Below, piece by piece: positions 25,719 to 34,490 of a DNA stretch of 64,000 nucleotides. Each line of letters starts with the position of its first letter. Within the stretch, counting starts at the first letter, position 1. Below the pieces are notes generated by a model that saw only the letters and a program-made list of their open reading frames with translations, ran no database searches and was not told where the DNA came from. A program made the translations under genes and the position numbers. Source of the DNA: Variovorax paradoxus B4 (GTDB lineage: Bacteria; Pseudomonadota; Gammaproteobacteria; Burkholderiales; Burkholderiaceae_C); assembly GCF_000463015.1 (NCBI RefSeq), contig NC_022234.1:310001-374000 (forward strand), written 5' to 3'.

Positions 25719-26771
25719 TCACGGATTCGCCGGGGCTCCTTGTTCGCCATCCGCTATGCGCATCACGACGCGGCCCTCGATCCGGCCCTGCCGCATGCGG
25801 TCCAGTACCGTGTTGATGTTGTCCAGGCTGTCCTCGGTGCACACGGTTCGCACCTTGCCTTCGCCGGCGAATTCCAGCGCCTCCTGCAGGTCCTTGCGCG
25901 TACCGACGATCGAGCCTCGCACCGTCTTGGCGTTGAGCACCATGTCGAAGATCGGCAGCGGAAAGTCGCCGGGCGGCAGGCCCACCAGGGCCATCGTGCC
26001 GCGCTTGTGCAGCATGCCCAGCGCCTGGCCGAAGGCGCTGCGCGACACCGCCGTGACCAGCACGCCGTGCGCGCCGCGCAAGGTGCGCTGCAGTTCCGCC
26101 ACGGGATCCTGGGTGGCGGCATTGATGACCATGTCCGCGCCGAGCGCCTTCGCCAGCTTGAGCTGGCCGTCGTGGATGTCGACGCCCACCACGTGGAATC
26201 CCATGGCCTTGGCATACTGCACGGCAAGATGCCCGAGGCCCCCGACGCCCGAGATCACCACCCAGTCGCCCGGCTTGCAGTCGAGCATTTTCAGGCCCTT
26301 GTAGACCGTGACGCCGGCACACAGCACCGGAGCAATCTCGGTGAAGCCCACGTTGGCGGGCAGCCGCCCGATATAGCCGGGGTCGGCCAGCACGTACTCG
26401 GCGTAGCCGCCGTTGACGGTGTAGCCGGTCATCTGCTGCTGGTCGCACAACGTTTCCCAGCCGGTGATGCAGTGTTCGCAGTGCCCGCAGGCCGTGTGGA
26501 GCCAGGGCACGCCCACGCGGTCGCCTTCCTTCACGTCCTTGACGCCGGCGCCGATGGCCGCGACGAAGCCGACGCCCTCGTGGCCCGGAATGAAGGGCAG
26601 CGAAGGCTTCACCGGCCAGTCGCCATCCGCGGCGTGCAGGTCGGTGTGGCATACGCCCGATGCGACCACTTTCACCAGCACCTGGCCGGGCGTGACCTCC
26701 GGAATGGCGACTTCCTCGATCTGCAGGGGGCGGCCGAATTCCCGGACGACGGCAGCCTTCATGGTTTGCAT
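25719..26771 (-). CDS. Zinc-dependent alcohol dehydrogenase (AdhP type)
   Basis: A 350-residue medium-chain dehydrogenase. Catalytic zinc ligands are seen in SGVCHTDLHAA and PFIPGHEGVG. The structural zinc cysteines are in HTACGHCEHCITGWETLC. The NAD-binding motif is SGVGGLGHLAVQYA. Members oxidise ethanol or reduce acetaldehyde, useful as a fermentative electron sink. It is the last gene of a minus-strand operon with a universal stress gene and a BON gene and is therefore probably controlled by the site at 28028. MKAAVV, three residues later, is an alternative start. Confidence 0.92.
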   Translation of the reverse strand: MQTMKAAVVREFGRPLQIEEVAIPEVTPGQVLVKVVASGVCHTDLHAADGDWPVKPSLPFIPGHEGVGFVAAIGAGVKDVKEGDRVGVPWLHTACGHCEHCITGWETLCDQQQMTGYTVNGGYAEYVLADPGYIGRLPANVGFTEIAPVLCAGVTVYKGLKMLDCKPGDWVVISGVGGLGHLAVQYAKAMGFHVVGVDIHDGQLKLAKALGADMVINAATQDPVAELQRTLRGAHGVLVTAVSRSAFGQALGMLHKRGTMALVGLPPGDFPLPIFDMVLNAKTVRGSIVGTRKDLQEALEFAGEGKVRTVCTEDSLDNINTVLDRMRQGRIEGRVVMRIADGEQGAPANP

Positions 26772-26786
26772 GGCGCTTTCCGTTCC

Positions 26787-27440
26787 TCAGGCCTCGACAG
26801 CCAGTTCGTTGACCACCGAAACCACCCCCGGCGCGGACCAGGCGGCGCCGCGGACGGCTTCGAACTCCGCCCAGGAGCGCACCTTGCCGCGCAGCACGAC
26901 CTGCGAGCCGTGCACGTCGACCGCAACCTGCCGCGGCTCGCCATGGAACGCGCGGATGAGCGCGTCCTGCACCTGCCGTTCCACATCCGCGGAGCACACC
27001 TGCAGCCTGATCTTCACCAGGTTCGTGATGCCGGTGACGCCCAACAGGTTGCGAACCGTCGATTCCGCGGCCTGGCGCTGGTAGTCCCACTCGACTTCAC
27101 CGGTCAGCGTGACCCATCCGCCCTCGACCATCGGCTGGACCGCGTTGCGGGGCACCTGCACGTTCCATTCGAGCGCGTGCCCGACGGCCTGTGCGATGTC
27201 GGCATCGGTGCGTTCGAGGCCGGCGGCCAGCTTCACCGAGGTTTCGACGGCCAGCGCCTTCACGCCGCTGACGCGCTGCACGGCCTGTTCCACCGCGAGC
27301 TTTTCCGCATAGCTGCCGAGATGGCCCGTCAGCGTGACCACGCCGTGGTTGACGATGACACCCACATTCGCCGAAGTGACGGCCGGATCCCATTCGAGTT
27401 CGGCCTGGATATCTGCTTTGAGCTGTGTGTCGGATTTCAT
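26787..27440 (-). CDS. BON-domain protein (three BON modules)
   Basis: A 217-residue protein starting at ATG 27440 (MKSDTQLKADIQAELEWDP). Three BON modules are seen at about residues 5-70, 78-145 and 148-216: VVTLTGHLGSYAEK, WVTLTGEVEWDYQRQAAE and QVVLRGKVRSWAEFEA. No signal peptide is present, unlike OsmY, so the protein is likely cytoplasmic. It is closely related to the gene at 37976 and more distantly to that at 41312. The BON fold binds phospholipid or ligands; the job here is unknown. Confidence 0.9.
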   Translation of the reverse strand: MKSDTQLKADIQAELEWDPAVTSANVGVIVNHGVVTLTGHLGSYAEKLAVEQAVQRVSGVKALAVETSVKLAAGLERTDADIAQAVGHALEWNVQVPRNAVQPMVEGGWVTLTGEVEWDYQRQAAESTVRNLLGVTGITNLVKIRLQVCSADVERQVQDALIRAFHGEPRQVAVDVHGSQVVLRGKVRSWAEFEAVRGAAWSAPGVVSVVNELAVEA

Positions 27441-27481
27441 TGGATTCCTGTTCCTTGGCTGGTATCGCTGCGCCGGGCCGG

Positions 27482-27934
27482 TCAGGCGCCCGGTTCCTGT
27501 CGCACCAGCAGCACGGGCACCGGACTGCCGCGCACGACGAGATCGGCGTCGCTTCCGAGCGCGAGGCGGCTGAAACCGCGCCGGCCATGGGTGCCCATCA
27601 CGACCAGGTCGCATGCGGCGTTCTTGGCCTCTTCGATCACGACGTCGGCAATCCGTCCGCGCGTGACCTCGCGCAGGATGGTGTCGACCTCGACTTCCGA
27701 CTGCGCTGCGGCGGCCTTGCCGGCCGCGAGCACGGATTCCCCGTACTCCCGCAGCTTCTGCAGGCTGGCATCGAAGCTGGAGATGGTGGACATTTCCATC
27801 AGCATCGGAAAGTCGTCGATGACGTGCAGCAGGCGCAGTTTTCCTTTTTGCTCGGCCGCCAGGCGGATGGCCTCGCGCAACCCGCGTTCCGCAGTGGGGC
27901 TGCCGTCGATGGGAACAAGAATGCGGTGGTACAT
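27482..27934 (-). CDS. Universal stress protein
   Basis: A 150-residue UspA-family protein beginning MYHRILVPIDGSPTAERGL. The ATP-binding signature GTHGRRGFSRLALGSDADLVVRGSPVPVLLVR is intact, so it should bind ATP. The start codon is supported by the near identity of its first 41 bases to the divergent stress gene at 28103. First gene of an operon with the BON and AdhP genes; the FNR-like site at 28028 is 94 bases upstream of the start. Confidence 0.93.
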   Translation of the reverse strand: MYHRILVPIDGSPTAERGLREAIRLAAEQKGKLRLLHVIDDFPMLMEMSTISSFDASLQKLREYGESVLAAGKAAAAQSEVEVDTILREVTRGRIADVVIEEAKNAACDLVVMGTHGRRGFSRLALGSDADLVVRGSPVPVLLVRQEPGA

Positions 27935-28143
27935 GGCGCTGTCTTCCTTTGGGCCGGGCTGAAGGGGAGTTCGCCACCGGCCGATCGGCGAACGCTTCGA
28001 TTTTTCGGCCGGGCCGCGGGTGCGGACTTGCGCCACGTCAAGCCAGCGACAGGAAACTGTGCGGAGACTGGAAGCCACACTCCACTTCATGATGGATTCA
28101 GCATGTATCACCGCATTCTTGTTCCCATCGACGGCAGCCCCAC
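27894..28143. repeat. Inverted 41-bp repeat flanking the shared stress-gene promoter region
   Basis: The first 41 bases of the gene starting at 27934 (minus) and those of the gene starting at 28103 (plus) differ at a single position. They form an inverted repeat, 27894-27934 and 28103-28143, around the 168-base region between the two starts. The rest of the two proteins differs far more, so this identity looks like gene conversion or strong constraint. Confidence 0.85.
28028..28041. promoter_or_regulatory. FNR/ANR-like site between divergent stress genes
   Basis: TTGCGCCACGTCAA has TTG and CAA at the outer positions and GTCAA as a near half-site. It lies 93 bases before the start of the minus-strand stress gene and 61 before the plus-strand one, so it could serve either or both. 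Confidence 0.4.
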
Positions 28144-28594
28144 CTCCCTGCGGGGCCTGGACGAGGCGATCCGCCTGGCCGGGCTCATGGGCTCCGTCCT
28201 GCGGCTCATCCACGTCGTGGACGAACTGAAATACGTGACGGGCTTCGAAAGCCTCTCCTCCCCCGACCTGCTGCCGCTGATGGAGGAGGCCGGCGAGCAG
28301 ATCCTTCAGCAGGGCAGGGAGCGCGCGGAACGCGCCGGCATCCGTACCGAGACCCTGCTGTTCACCTCGCTGGCGGGCCGCCTGTGCGATCTTGTGGCCG
28401 AACAGGCCAATGCCTGGAACGCCGATCTGATCGTGATCGGCACCCACGGGCGCCGCGGCGTCGGGCGGGTGCTGCTGGGCAGCGGCGCCGAGCAGATCCT
28501 GCGCCTGGCGCCGGTTCCGGTGCTGCTCGTGCGGGCCCCGTCGGGTGAGGAAGAGGCCGGCGTCCAGGCGCGCGTCGACATCACCACCACCTGA
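28103..28594 (+). CDS. Universal stress protein
   Basis: A 163-residue UspA-family protein (MYHRILVPIDGSPTSLRGLDEAIRLAG...). The ATP-binding signature GTHGRRGVGRVLLGSGAEQILRLAPVPVLLVRAP is intact. A short extra tail (SGEEEAGVQARVDITTT) follows the fold. Divergent from the operon at 27934 and probably controlled from the shared region. It is followed, on the other strand, by the acyl-CoA synthetase gene. Confidence 0.93.
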   Translation: MYHRILVPIDGSPTSLRGLDEAIRLAGLMGSVLRLIHVVDELKYVTGFESLSSPDLLPLMEEAGEQILQQGRERAERAGIRTETLLFTSLAGRLCDLVAEQANAWNADLIVIGTHGRRGVGRVLLGSGAEQILRLAPVPVLLVRAPSGEEEAGVQARVDITTT

Positions 28595-28633
28595 GCGGGG
28601 ACCCCATCCCCACGGCGGGGCGGCCGTGATGCC

Positions 28634-31336
28634 TCAGCGCCCGCGGTCGGCCAGGCGCCCAGGCGGCGGCTTCTCATCGGCCAGGTTCCGCACCATGCGC
28701 CGCTGCCCCGAGTCCGCGGGCTCGGCGGGATCGGCCTCGAAGCCCATCGCGCGCGACAGCTCCAGCATGCGGGTGTTCTCGCGCAGCACCAGGCCGACCA
28801 GCCGCTCGATGCCGCGATGCCGGGCGTGCTCGATGAGCCGGTCGAAAAGCAGCGTGCCGAGCCCCTGGCCCTTGAGGTCGGAGCGCACGATGATCGCGAA
28901 CTCGGCCTCCACGTTATCGGGGTCGCTCACGGTGCGTGCCACGCCCAGTGTCTCGGCTGCGCCGTTCGCGTCCCGGGTTTCGGCGATGAAGGCCATCTCG
29001 CGGTCGTAGTCGATCTGCGTCAGCCGTGCAAGTTCGCTGCGCGGCAGTTCATTGCGGCTGTGGAAGACGCGCATGCGGATGTCCTGCGGGTCGAGCGATT
29101 CGATGAAGCGCCGGTGCTGCGCTTCATCTTCGGGGCGGATGGGCCGCACCACGATCGAGCGGCCATTCCATTGCTGCGTGCGAACCCATTGCGTGGGGTA
29201 GGGCAGGATGGCAAAGCGCTCGGCGCCGCCCACTGGCGTTTTCGAAAGCCGAATGCGCGCATCGAGTGCCAGGGCGCCGTGCTCGTCGACCCACAGCGGG
29301 TTGATGTCGAGCTCGGCCAACTGCGGCAGGTCGGCCAGCATCTGCGACACCGCCACCAGCACGTCGTGCAGCGCATCGAGCCTTGCCGGCGGATGGTCGC
29401 GGTAGCCGGCCAGCAGGCGCGAGACGCGGGTGCGCGATAGCAGCTCGCCCGCCAGGGCCCGGTTGAGCGGCGGCAGCGCAATGGCGCTGTCGGCGACGAC
29501 TTCCACCGCGGTGCCGCCCTGTCCGCACAGGATCACCGGGCCGAAGACGCTGTCGATGCTGGCGCCGACGATGACTTCCTGCGCATGGGGCCGATGCACG
29601 GTCGGCTGCACCGTGAAGCCGTCGATGCGCGCGCCGGGCCGCGCGGCGGCGACGGCGTTGCGCATCGTCCCGACCGCGTCCCGCAGCGCCGCGTCGTCGG
29701 CCAGTGCCAGCCGCACGCCGCCCACGTCCGACTTGTGCGTGATGTCGCGCGACAGGATCTTCAGCGCCACCGGATAGCCGAGCTCGCGCGCGGCCGCAAC
29801 CGCGGCGTCGGCCGAATCGGCCACCGCGATGGTGGGAACGGTGTCGATGCCGTAGGCCTTCAGCAATGCCTTGGCTTCGTGCTCGTGCAGCCATTCGCGG
29901 CCTTCGGCCAGGGCGCTTTCCAGCAGGCCGAGCGCTGTGGCTGCATCAGGCAAGGGATTGCGGCTGGCATCGGGCGTCTCGGTCAGCACCTCCTGGTTGC
30001 GCCTGTAGGTCTGCAGCATCGCAAAGGCATGCACCGCCTCTTCCGGCGTGGCGTAGTCGGCCACCCCGGCGTCCTCGAAGAGCTTGCGCGCCTGCGCGAC
30101 GGCCGCGTCGCCGAGCCATGCGCTCATCACGCGGGAGGCGTGGCTGCGCACCAGCGGCAGGCAGGCGCGTGCGATGTCTTCGCTGCGCACGATGGCCGTG
30201 GGCGCGTGGACGAAGAGCACCGCACCCGTGTCGGGCTCTGCCAGCAGGGCCGAAAGGGTTTCGGCATAGCGCTCCACCGGCGCGTCGCCGATGATGTCGA
30301 TCGGATTGGCATGCGACCAGTTCGCCGGCAGCACGGCATCGAGCCGTGCCAGCAGCGCCACGCCGGGTTCGGCCAGGGCGATGCCGGCGCGCGCGGCCGC
30401 GTCGGCCGCCATGACGCCGGCGCCGCCGCCGTTGGTCATGACGGTGAGCTCGGTGCTGCGGTTGGTGCGGAAGCGCGCCAGCGTTTCGGCGGCGAGGAAC
30501 AGTTCCTGCAAGGTGTCCACGCGCAGCATCCCGGCGCGCCGGATGGCGGCGTCGTACACCGTGTCCGAGCCTGCCAGCGCGCCGGTGTGCGACGCGGCGG
30601 CCTTCACGCCGTTGCCGGCGCGTCCGGCCTTCACCACGATGACGGGCTTGTTGCGTGCAGCCGCCCGCGCGGCCGACATGAACTTGCGCGGCGACTCGAT
30701 GGCTTCCACATACAGCAGGATCGACCGCGTCCGAGCGTCGTTGGCCAGGTGGTCGAGCAGGTCGCCGAAGTCGACGTCGCAATGGTCGCCCAGGGAAACC
30801 AGGTGCGACAGCCCGACGCCGCGGCTGCGCGTCCAGTCGAGCACCGCGGTCGCGAGCGCGCCCGACTGCGACACGAAGGCGATGTCTCCGGCCAGGGCAT
30901 CGCAATGGGCAAAGCTGGCATTGAGGCCGATGTGCGGGTTCAGCAGCCCGATGCAGTTGGGCCCCAGCAGCCGAACCGTGTTCGCACGCGCGGCATCGAG
31001 CGCCGCCTGCTTCTGTTCGGCGCTCAGGCCCGCGGTCACGATGACCACGGCGCGGGTGCCGAGCGCGCCGAGTTCTCCGATCAGCGCCGCCACCGTGTGC
31101 GGCGGCGTGCAGATCAGGGCGAGGTCCGGCGCGGCGGGCAGCTGCGAGGCCCGGGCGTACACCGGCACGCCGTCCAGCGTGGCGTGCTTCGGATTCACCC
31201 CGTAGACCGGTCCGGAAAAAGCGCCGGCGCGCAGGTTGCGCCACACCGTGGCGCCGACGCTGCCGGGCCGGGCCGAAGCGCCGAATACGGCAACGGAGGC
31301 CGGCGACAGCAGGCGATCGAGATGGCGGATGCTCAA
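28634..31336 (-). CDS. ADP-forming acyl-CoA synthetase fused to a GNAT acetyltransferase
   Basis: A 900-residue fusion starting at TTG 31336 after GGAG. Residues about 1-130 are a CoA-binding domain (LSPASVAVFGASARPGSVG). About 150-460 are succinyl-CoA-synthetase-like, with the phosphohistidine-type segment ASHTGALAGSD. An ATP-grasp domain follows (EHEAKALLKAYGI, LKILSRDITHKSDVGGV). A GNAT acetyltransferase is at about 730-890 (VRPIRPEDEAQHR, RSDLKGQGLGTLLFDRLI). Fusions of this kind include Pat, which acetylates acyl-CoA synthetases. It ends the flavodoxin-HtrA-DksA operon; its link to stress may be control of acetate metabolism. Confidence 0.92.
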   Translation of the reverse strand: MSIRHLDRLLSPASVAVFGASARPGSVGATVWRNLRAGAFSGPVYGVNPKHATLDGVPVYARASQLPAAPDLALICTPPHTVAALIGELGALGTRAVVIVTAGLSAEQKQAALDAARANTVRLLGPNCIGLLNPHIGLNASFAHCDALAGDIAFVSQSGALATAVLDWTRSRGVGLSHLVSLGDHCDVDFGDLLDHLANDARTRSILLYVEAIESPRKFMSAARAAARNKPVIVVKAGRAGNGVKAAASHTGALAGSDTVYDAAIRRAGMLRVDTLQELFLAAETLARFRTNRSTELTVMTNGGGAGVMAADAAARAGIALAEPGVALLARLDAVLPANWSHANPIDIIGDAPVERYAETLSALLAEPDTGAVLFVHAPTAIVRSEDIARACLPLVRSHASRVMSAWLGDAAVAQARKLFEDAGVADYATPEEAVHAFAMLQTYRRNQEVLTETPDASRNPLPDAATALGLLESALAEGREWLHEHEAKALLKAYGIDTVPTIAVADSADAAVAAARELGYPVALKILSRDITHKSDVGGVRLALADDAALRDAVGTMRNAVAAARPGARIDGFTVQPTVHRPHAQEVIVGASIDSVFGPVILCGQGGTAVEVVADSAIALPPLNRALAGELLSRTRVSRLLAGYRDHPPARLDALHDVLVAVSQMLADLPQLAELDINPLWVDEHGALALDARIRLSKTPVGGAERFAILPYPTQWVRTQQWNGRSIVVRPIRPEDEAQHRRFIESLDPQDIRMRVFHSRNELPRSELARLTQIDYDREMAFIAETRDANGAAETLGVARTVSDPDNVEAEFAIIVRSDLKGQGLGTLLFDRLIEHARHRGIERLVGLVLRENTRMLELSRAMGFEADPAEPADSGQRRMVRNLADEKPPPGRLADRGR

Positions 31337-31388
31337 TGGGATCTCCGGATGGTTCGGCCTTTGCCCGGCTCGGCGAGGCCGTCGGGGG

Positions 31389-31763
31389 TCAGCGGCGGTG
31401 GCCTGCCTCCGCCAGCGCCTGGCAGGCGGCGCAGCGAATGGCCGTGGGCTGCGCCAGCAGGCGGTCGCGCGGGATGTCCTCGCCGCAATCGATGCAGAGG
31501 CCGTAGCGGCCTTCGGCGATGCGTTGCTGCGCCTGCTCGATCGCGCTCAATCGCAGGCGGTCGACCTCGATTTCCGCGAAGCGCACATCGTCCTGCCGCT
31601 CGGTCTCGGCCTCGTCGGCGTGGCTTCGTACGTCGTGCGCATCGTCGGTCGAGCCTGAATGGACGCCTGGAGCGCTTTCACGCAGCTCCTTCAGTACCTG
31701 GCTCTTCATGAGTTCGAGTTGCCGGGCCAGCATGTCGCGGTCGGTTGCGTTCAGATGTTTCAT
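31389..31763 (-). CDS. DksA/TraR-family zinc-finger protein
   Basis: A 124-residue protein beginning at ATG 31763, overlapping the stop of the protease gene as ATGA. The N-terminal half is a helical coiled coil (MLARQLELMKSQVLKELRE, then RLSAIEQAQQRIAEG). The C-terminal zinc finger has four cysteines, LCIDCGEDIPRDRL and RCAACQALAE. DksA-like proteins bind RNA polymerase through the secondary channel and work with ppGpp. The acidic coiled-coil tip typical of DksA cannot be confirmed, so it may be a TraR/YbiI-type relative. Confidence 0.9.
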   Translation of the reverse strand: MKHLNATDRDMLARQLELMKSQVLKELRESAPGVHSGSTDDAHDVRSHADEAETERQDDVRFAEIEVDRLRLSAIEQAQQRIAEGRYGLCIDCGEDIPRDRLLAQPTAIRCAACQALAEAGHRR

Positions 31764-33262
31764 TGCGTTCTCGTTGAAATCGGCGTTCGAAGAAAAGGTG
31801 TTGCCGTGGTGGCCCGTTGTTCCGGCATACGCACCGCGACATACGCGAGCCGCCGGTCGCGCAGCACCAGCAGCGCGATCGGCCGGCCGGCCGGCATGCG
31901 CGACAGGATTTGCCTGAACTGATCGACGCGGTCGAGGCGCATGTCGTTGAGGGCCACGATGAAATCGCCGGCGCGAATGCCTTCGCTGCGTGCGAGCCCG
32001 GTGGCGTCGCGCACCAGCAGGCCGCTGTCGATGCGCAGCTGCGCCTTCTGCGCCGCGGACACCTCGCCCAGGCTCAGGCCCAGGCCATCGTTCCATTCAG
32101 GCGCGGCGGCAGGCAGCAGGGAGGTCCGGGTCGCCCGCTGCTCCGAGGGCGTGATCCAGACGGTGCGCTGCGCGCCGTGCCGCCAGACCTCCATGCGGCT
32201 GCGGTCGCCCGGGACACGGTCCTCGATCTGGCGCAGCAGCTCGGTCAGGCGCGAGACCGGAAGGCCGTCGAAGGCCGTCACGATGTCTCCCTGCACGAGG
32301 CCGGCAGCATGCGCCGGGCTGTCCGCATCGACGCGGACCACGAGCGCACCGGCAGCCGCCGGCAGCGCGAAGGACTGGGCCAGCTCGGGCGTCATCTCCT
32401 GGAACTCCGCGCCCAGGTGGGCGCGCCGGACGCTGCCGCGCGCGCGCAGCTGCGTCGTGATCCGCATGGCCAGGTTGATGGGCACCGCGAACGACAGGCC
32501 CATGTAGCCGCCGCTGCCGCTGTAGATCATCGAATTCATGCCGACGACCTCGCCGCGGCTGTCGAAGAGCGGACTGCCGGAACTGCCCGGGTTGATGGCG
32601 ACGTCGGTCTGGATGAAGGGGACGTCGCCGGCGCCGCCCACGAGACGGTCGACCGCGCTGACCACCCCCGCCGTGACGCTGCCGTGGAATCCGAACGGCG
32701 CGCTGATGGCCGCCACCCAGTCGCCCGGTGCGAGCCGCGAGGAGTCTCCGATGACGGCGGCGGACAGGCCGGTGGCGTCGATCTTCAGCAGGCCGACGTC
32801 GGTGTGCCTGTCGGCGCCGACCACGCGTGCCATGAAGCGCCGGCCGTCGTCGAGACGGACCTGGGCCTCGTCGATGTTCGCGACCACGTGCGCACTGGTG
32901 AGGATCAATCCGTCGCTGCTGACGATCACGCCGGAGGCGAGGTCGCGGATCTGGCTGATGCGCACGCTGGCCGGCAGCGGCCAGGCGAGGCGGTCGGCAA
33001 AGTCGCGCTCGGGCGCGATCTCCAGCTCGATGTCTTCCAGATTCTCGTCGCGCCCGATGCGCAGCGTGCTGATGTCGACGACCGAGGCGCTGCGGCTTGC
33101 AACAAGAGAGGAAAAGGCCGGCGCCGAAGGCGCGCCGCCGGACCGGGCGGCGCCGGAGGACGCCGGCGCAGCGACCGGGGCGGGTGCGGTGGCGCATGCC
33201 GCGAGCACCGCGAGCAGGCAGCCGCACACCGGGGCGAGGATGAAGCGCTGGATCGATTGCAC
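31760..33262 (-). CDS. HtrA-like serine protease, predicted lipoprotein
   Basis: A 500-residue protein. GTG 33262 gives a lipoprotein signal, VCGCLLAVLAAC, with Cys23 as the lipidated residue, so it should be membrane anchored in the periplasm. The protease triad appears as His in LTSAHVVANID, Asp in ADRHTDVGLLKID and Ser in INPGSSGSPLF. A PDZ domain follows at about 320-400 (GALVVRVDADSPAHAAGLVQGDIV) and a second one at the end (SEGIRAGDFIVALNDM). It differs from DegP in the lipid anchor. Same operon as flavodoxin and DksA-like genes. Confidence 0.87.
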   Translation of the reverse strand: MQSIQRFILAPVCGCLLAVLAACATAPAPVAAPASSGAARSGGAPSAPAFSSLVASRSASVVDISTLRIGRDENLEDIELEIAPERDFADRLAWPLPASVRISQIRDLASGVIVSSDGLILTSAHVVANIDEAQVRLDDGRRFMARVVGADRHTDVGLLKIDATGLSAAVIGDSSRLAPGDWVAAISAPFGFHGSVTAGVVSAVDRLVGGAGDVPFIQTDVAINPGSSGSPLFDSRGEVVGMNSMIYSGSGGYMGLSFAVPINLAMRITTQLRARGSVRRAHLGAEFQEMTPELAQSFALPAAAGALVVRVDADSPAHAAGLVQGDIVTAFDGLPVSRLTELLRQIEDRVPGDRSRMEVWRHGAQRTVWITPSEQRATRTSLLPAAAPEWNDGLGLSLGEVSAAQKAQLRIDSGLLVRDATGLARSEGIRAGDFIVALNDMRLDRVDQFRQILSRMPAGRPIALLVLRDRRLAYVAVRMPEQRATTATPFLRTPISTRTQ

Positions 33263-33273
33263 GGGAGACCCGG

Positions 33274-33801
33274 TCAAACCGCCTGGGGCGACAGGACGGC
33301 GGGCCGGACCGCCGACTGCGCGCCCTCGGCGCTGCGCACCGCCGTGCCGAACGCCTGCAGCCGGGTGGCGAAACTGCCGTTGTCGACTTCGTGCGTGGTG
33401 AACGTCGTGTCGAGCATGGGAGCGCGCCCGATCAGTCGGCTGATCTCCGCCACGGCATTGGGTGCGCCGCGTCCTCCCATGACCGATATCACGGCCACGT
33501 CGGGCAGGTGATTGCGCCGCGTGCCGACGAAGCTGCGCATGGGCCCGGCAAGGCGCTGTCCCCAGATCGGCGACACCAGCACCACGGCATCGAAGTCCTT
33601 CGTCTTCGGACCGTCGTAGCGGATCGCCGGGCGCCGGCGAAAGACCGAATCGAGCAGGCAGCGAAAGCTGCCGAAGGCGCCGGCGCGCGGCCGGGTTTCG
33701 GCGATCTCGGCCATGGGCCAGCCCTGCTGGCTGCACAGCAGCTGCGCCACCTTGCGGGAGGTTCCCGTGTAGGAGTAGACGACCACGAGGATCTTGTTCA
33801 T
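33274..33801 (-). CDS. Flavodoxin-like protein
   Basis: A 175-residue flavodoxin-fold protein starting MNKILVVVYSYTGTSRKVAQLL, whose YSYTGTSR is the FMN-phosphate-binding loop. FDAVVLVSPIWGQRLAGPMRSF is the second FMN loop with the aromatic residue. It resembles the longer flavodoxins or flavodoxin-like quinone reductases. It heads the operon flavodoxin-HtrA-DksA-Acs. The FNR-like site at 33863 is 62 bases upstream. A reducing role under low oxygen fits the setting. Confidence 0.85.
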   Translation of the reverse strand: MNKILVVVYSYTGTSRKVAQLLCSQQGWPMAEIAETRPRAGAFGSFRCLLDSVFRRRPAIRYDGPKTKDFDAVVLVSPIWGQRLAGPMRSFVGTRRNHLPDVAVISVMGGRGAPNAVAEISRLIGRAPMLDTTFTTHEVDNGSFATRLQAFGTAVRSAEGAQSAVRPAVLSPQAV

Positions 33802-33862
33802 GGCTCACCCTTGGTGTGTATTCATGGAGCAATCAATGTAGGCCGCGCGCAGCGCGGCTGCC

Positions 33863-33876
33863 TTGATCTGGAGCAA
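33863..33876. promoter_or_regulatory. FNR/ANR-like site between flavodoxin and stress genes
   Basis: TTGATCTGGAGCAA has an exact TTGAT half-site and three of five bases of ATCAA. It lies between the divergent flavodoxin (start 33801) and universal stress (start 33939) genes and could control either. Confidence 0.5.
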
Positions 33877-33938
33877 GGCGCATCTGCAGGCCGGCGGCGA
33901 ACATCCGCTCATCTCCAAAGAGCCAACAAAGGAACATC

Positions 33939-34361
33939 ATGAAAATTCTTCTTGCCGTGGATGGCAGCGAATACACGGCCCGCATGCTCGACTACCTGGC
34001 TGCGCACAAGGAGTGGTCGAACGCGGGCCATGCGTTCACGGTCTTCTATGCGGTGCTTCCGGTGCCCCATCGCGCAGCGGCCTTCGCGGGGCCGGACCTC
34101 GTGCACACCTACTACGACGACGAGGCACGCGTCGTCCTGGAGCCGGTGCGCGCCGCGCTCGCGCTGCATGGCATCGAGGCGGCGTTCGCCCACAAGGTCG
34201 GCCATCCCGCGGACGAGATCGCCAATTTTGCGGAGCGCGGAAAGTTCGACCTCGTGATCATGGGATCGCGCGGGCACGGTGCGCTGACGAACCTCGTGCT
34301 GGGTTCGGTGGCGATGAAGGTGCTGGCCCGCTGCACGGTGCCCGTGCTGCTGGTGCGCTGA
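33939..34361 (+). CDS. Universal stress protein
   Basis: A 140-residue UspA-family protein beginning MKILLAVDGSEYTARML. The ATP-type signature is GSRGHGALTNLVLGSVAMKVLARCTVPVLLVR. The middle differs from the two proteins at 27482 and 28103, so it is a separate subgroup. It is followed at 130 bases by the lipoprotein gene, which has its own FNR-like site. The upstream control region is shared with the flavodoxin operon. Confidence 0.93.
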   Translation: MKILLAVDGSEYTARMLDYLAAHKEWSNAGHAFTVFYAVLPVPHRAAAFAGPDLVHTYYDDEARVVLEPVRAALALHGIEAAFAHKVGHPADEIANFAERGKFDLVIMGSRGHGALTNLVLGSVAMKVLARCTVPVLLVR

Positions 34362-34421
34362 ACACCGGTCGTCAGGACCGGGCTCGTGGCACGGTGGATG
34401 CGATGGACCCCGAAGACGGGC

Positions 34422-34435
34422 TTGATCTGCGTCAA
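34422..34435 (+). promoter_or_regulatory. FNR/ANR-like site upstream of the lipoprotein gene
   Basis: TTGATCTGCGTCAA matches TTGAT-N4-ATCAA at nine of ten defined positions. It ends 55 bases before the ATG at 34491, a suitable place for class II activation. Confidence 0.6.
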
Positions 34436-34490
34436 TCCGACGAGCCGGCGCCGAACCGATGATCTCTTGTCAACTCTTCAAGGATTCGCC

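Noticed and set aside
29585..31711. Large plus-strand frame across the acyl-CoA synthetase gene
   Set aside because: Antisense to a gene with four recognised domains; its translation lacks any known motif.
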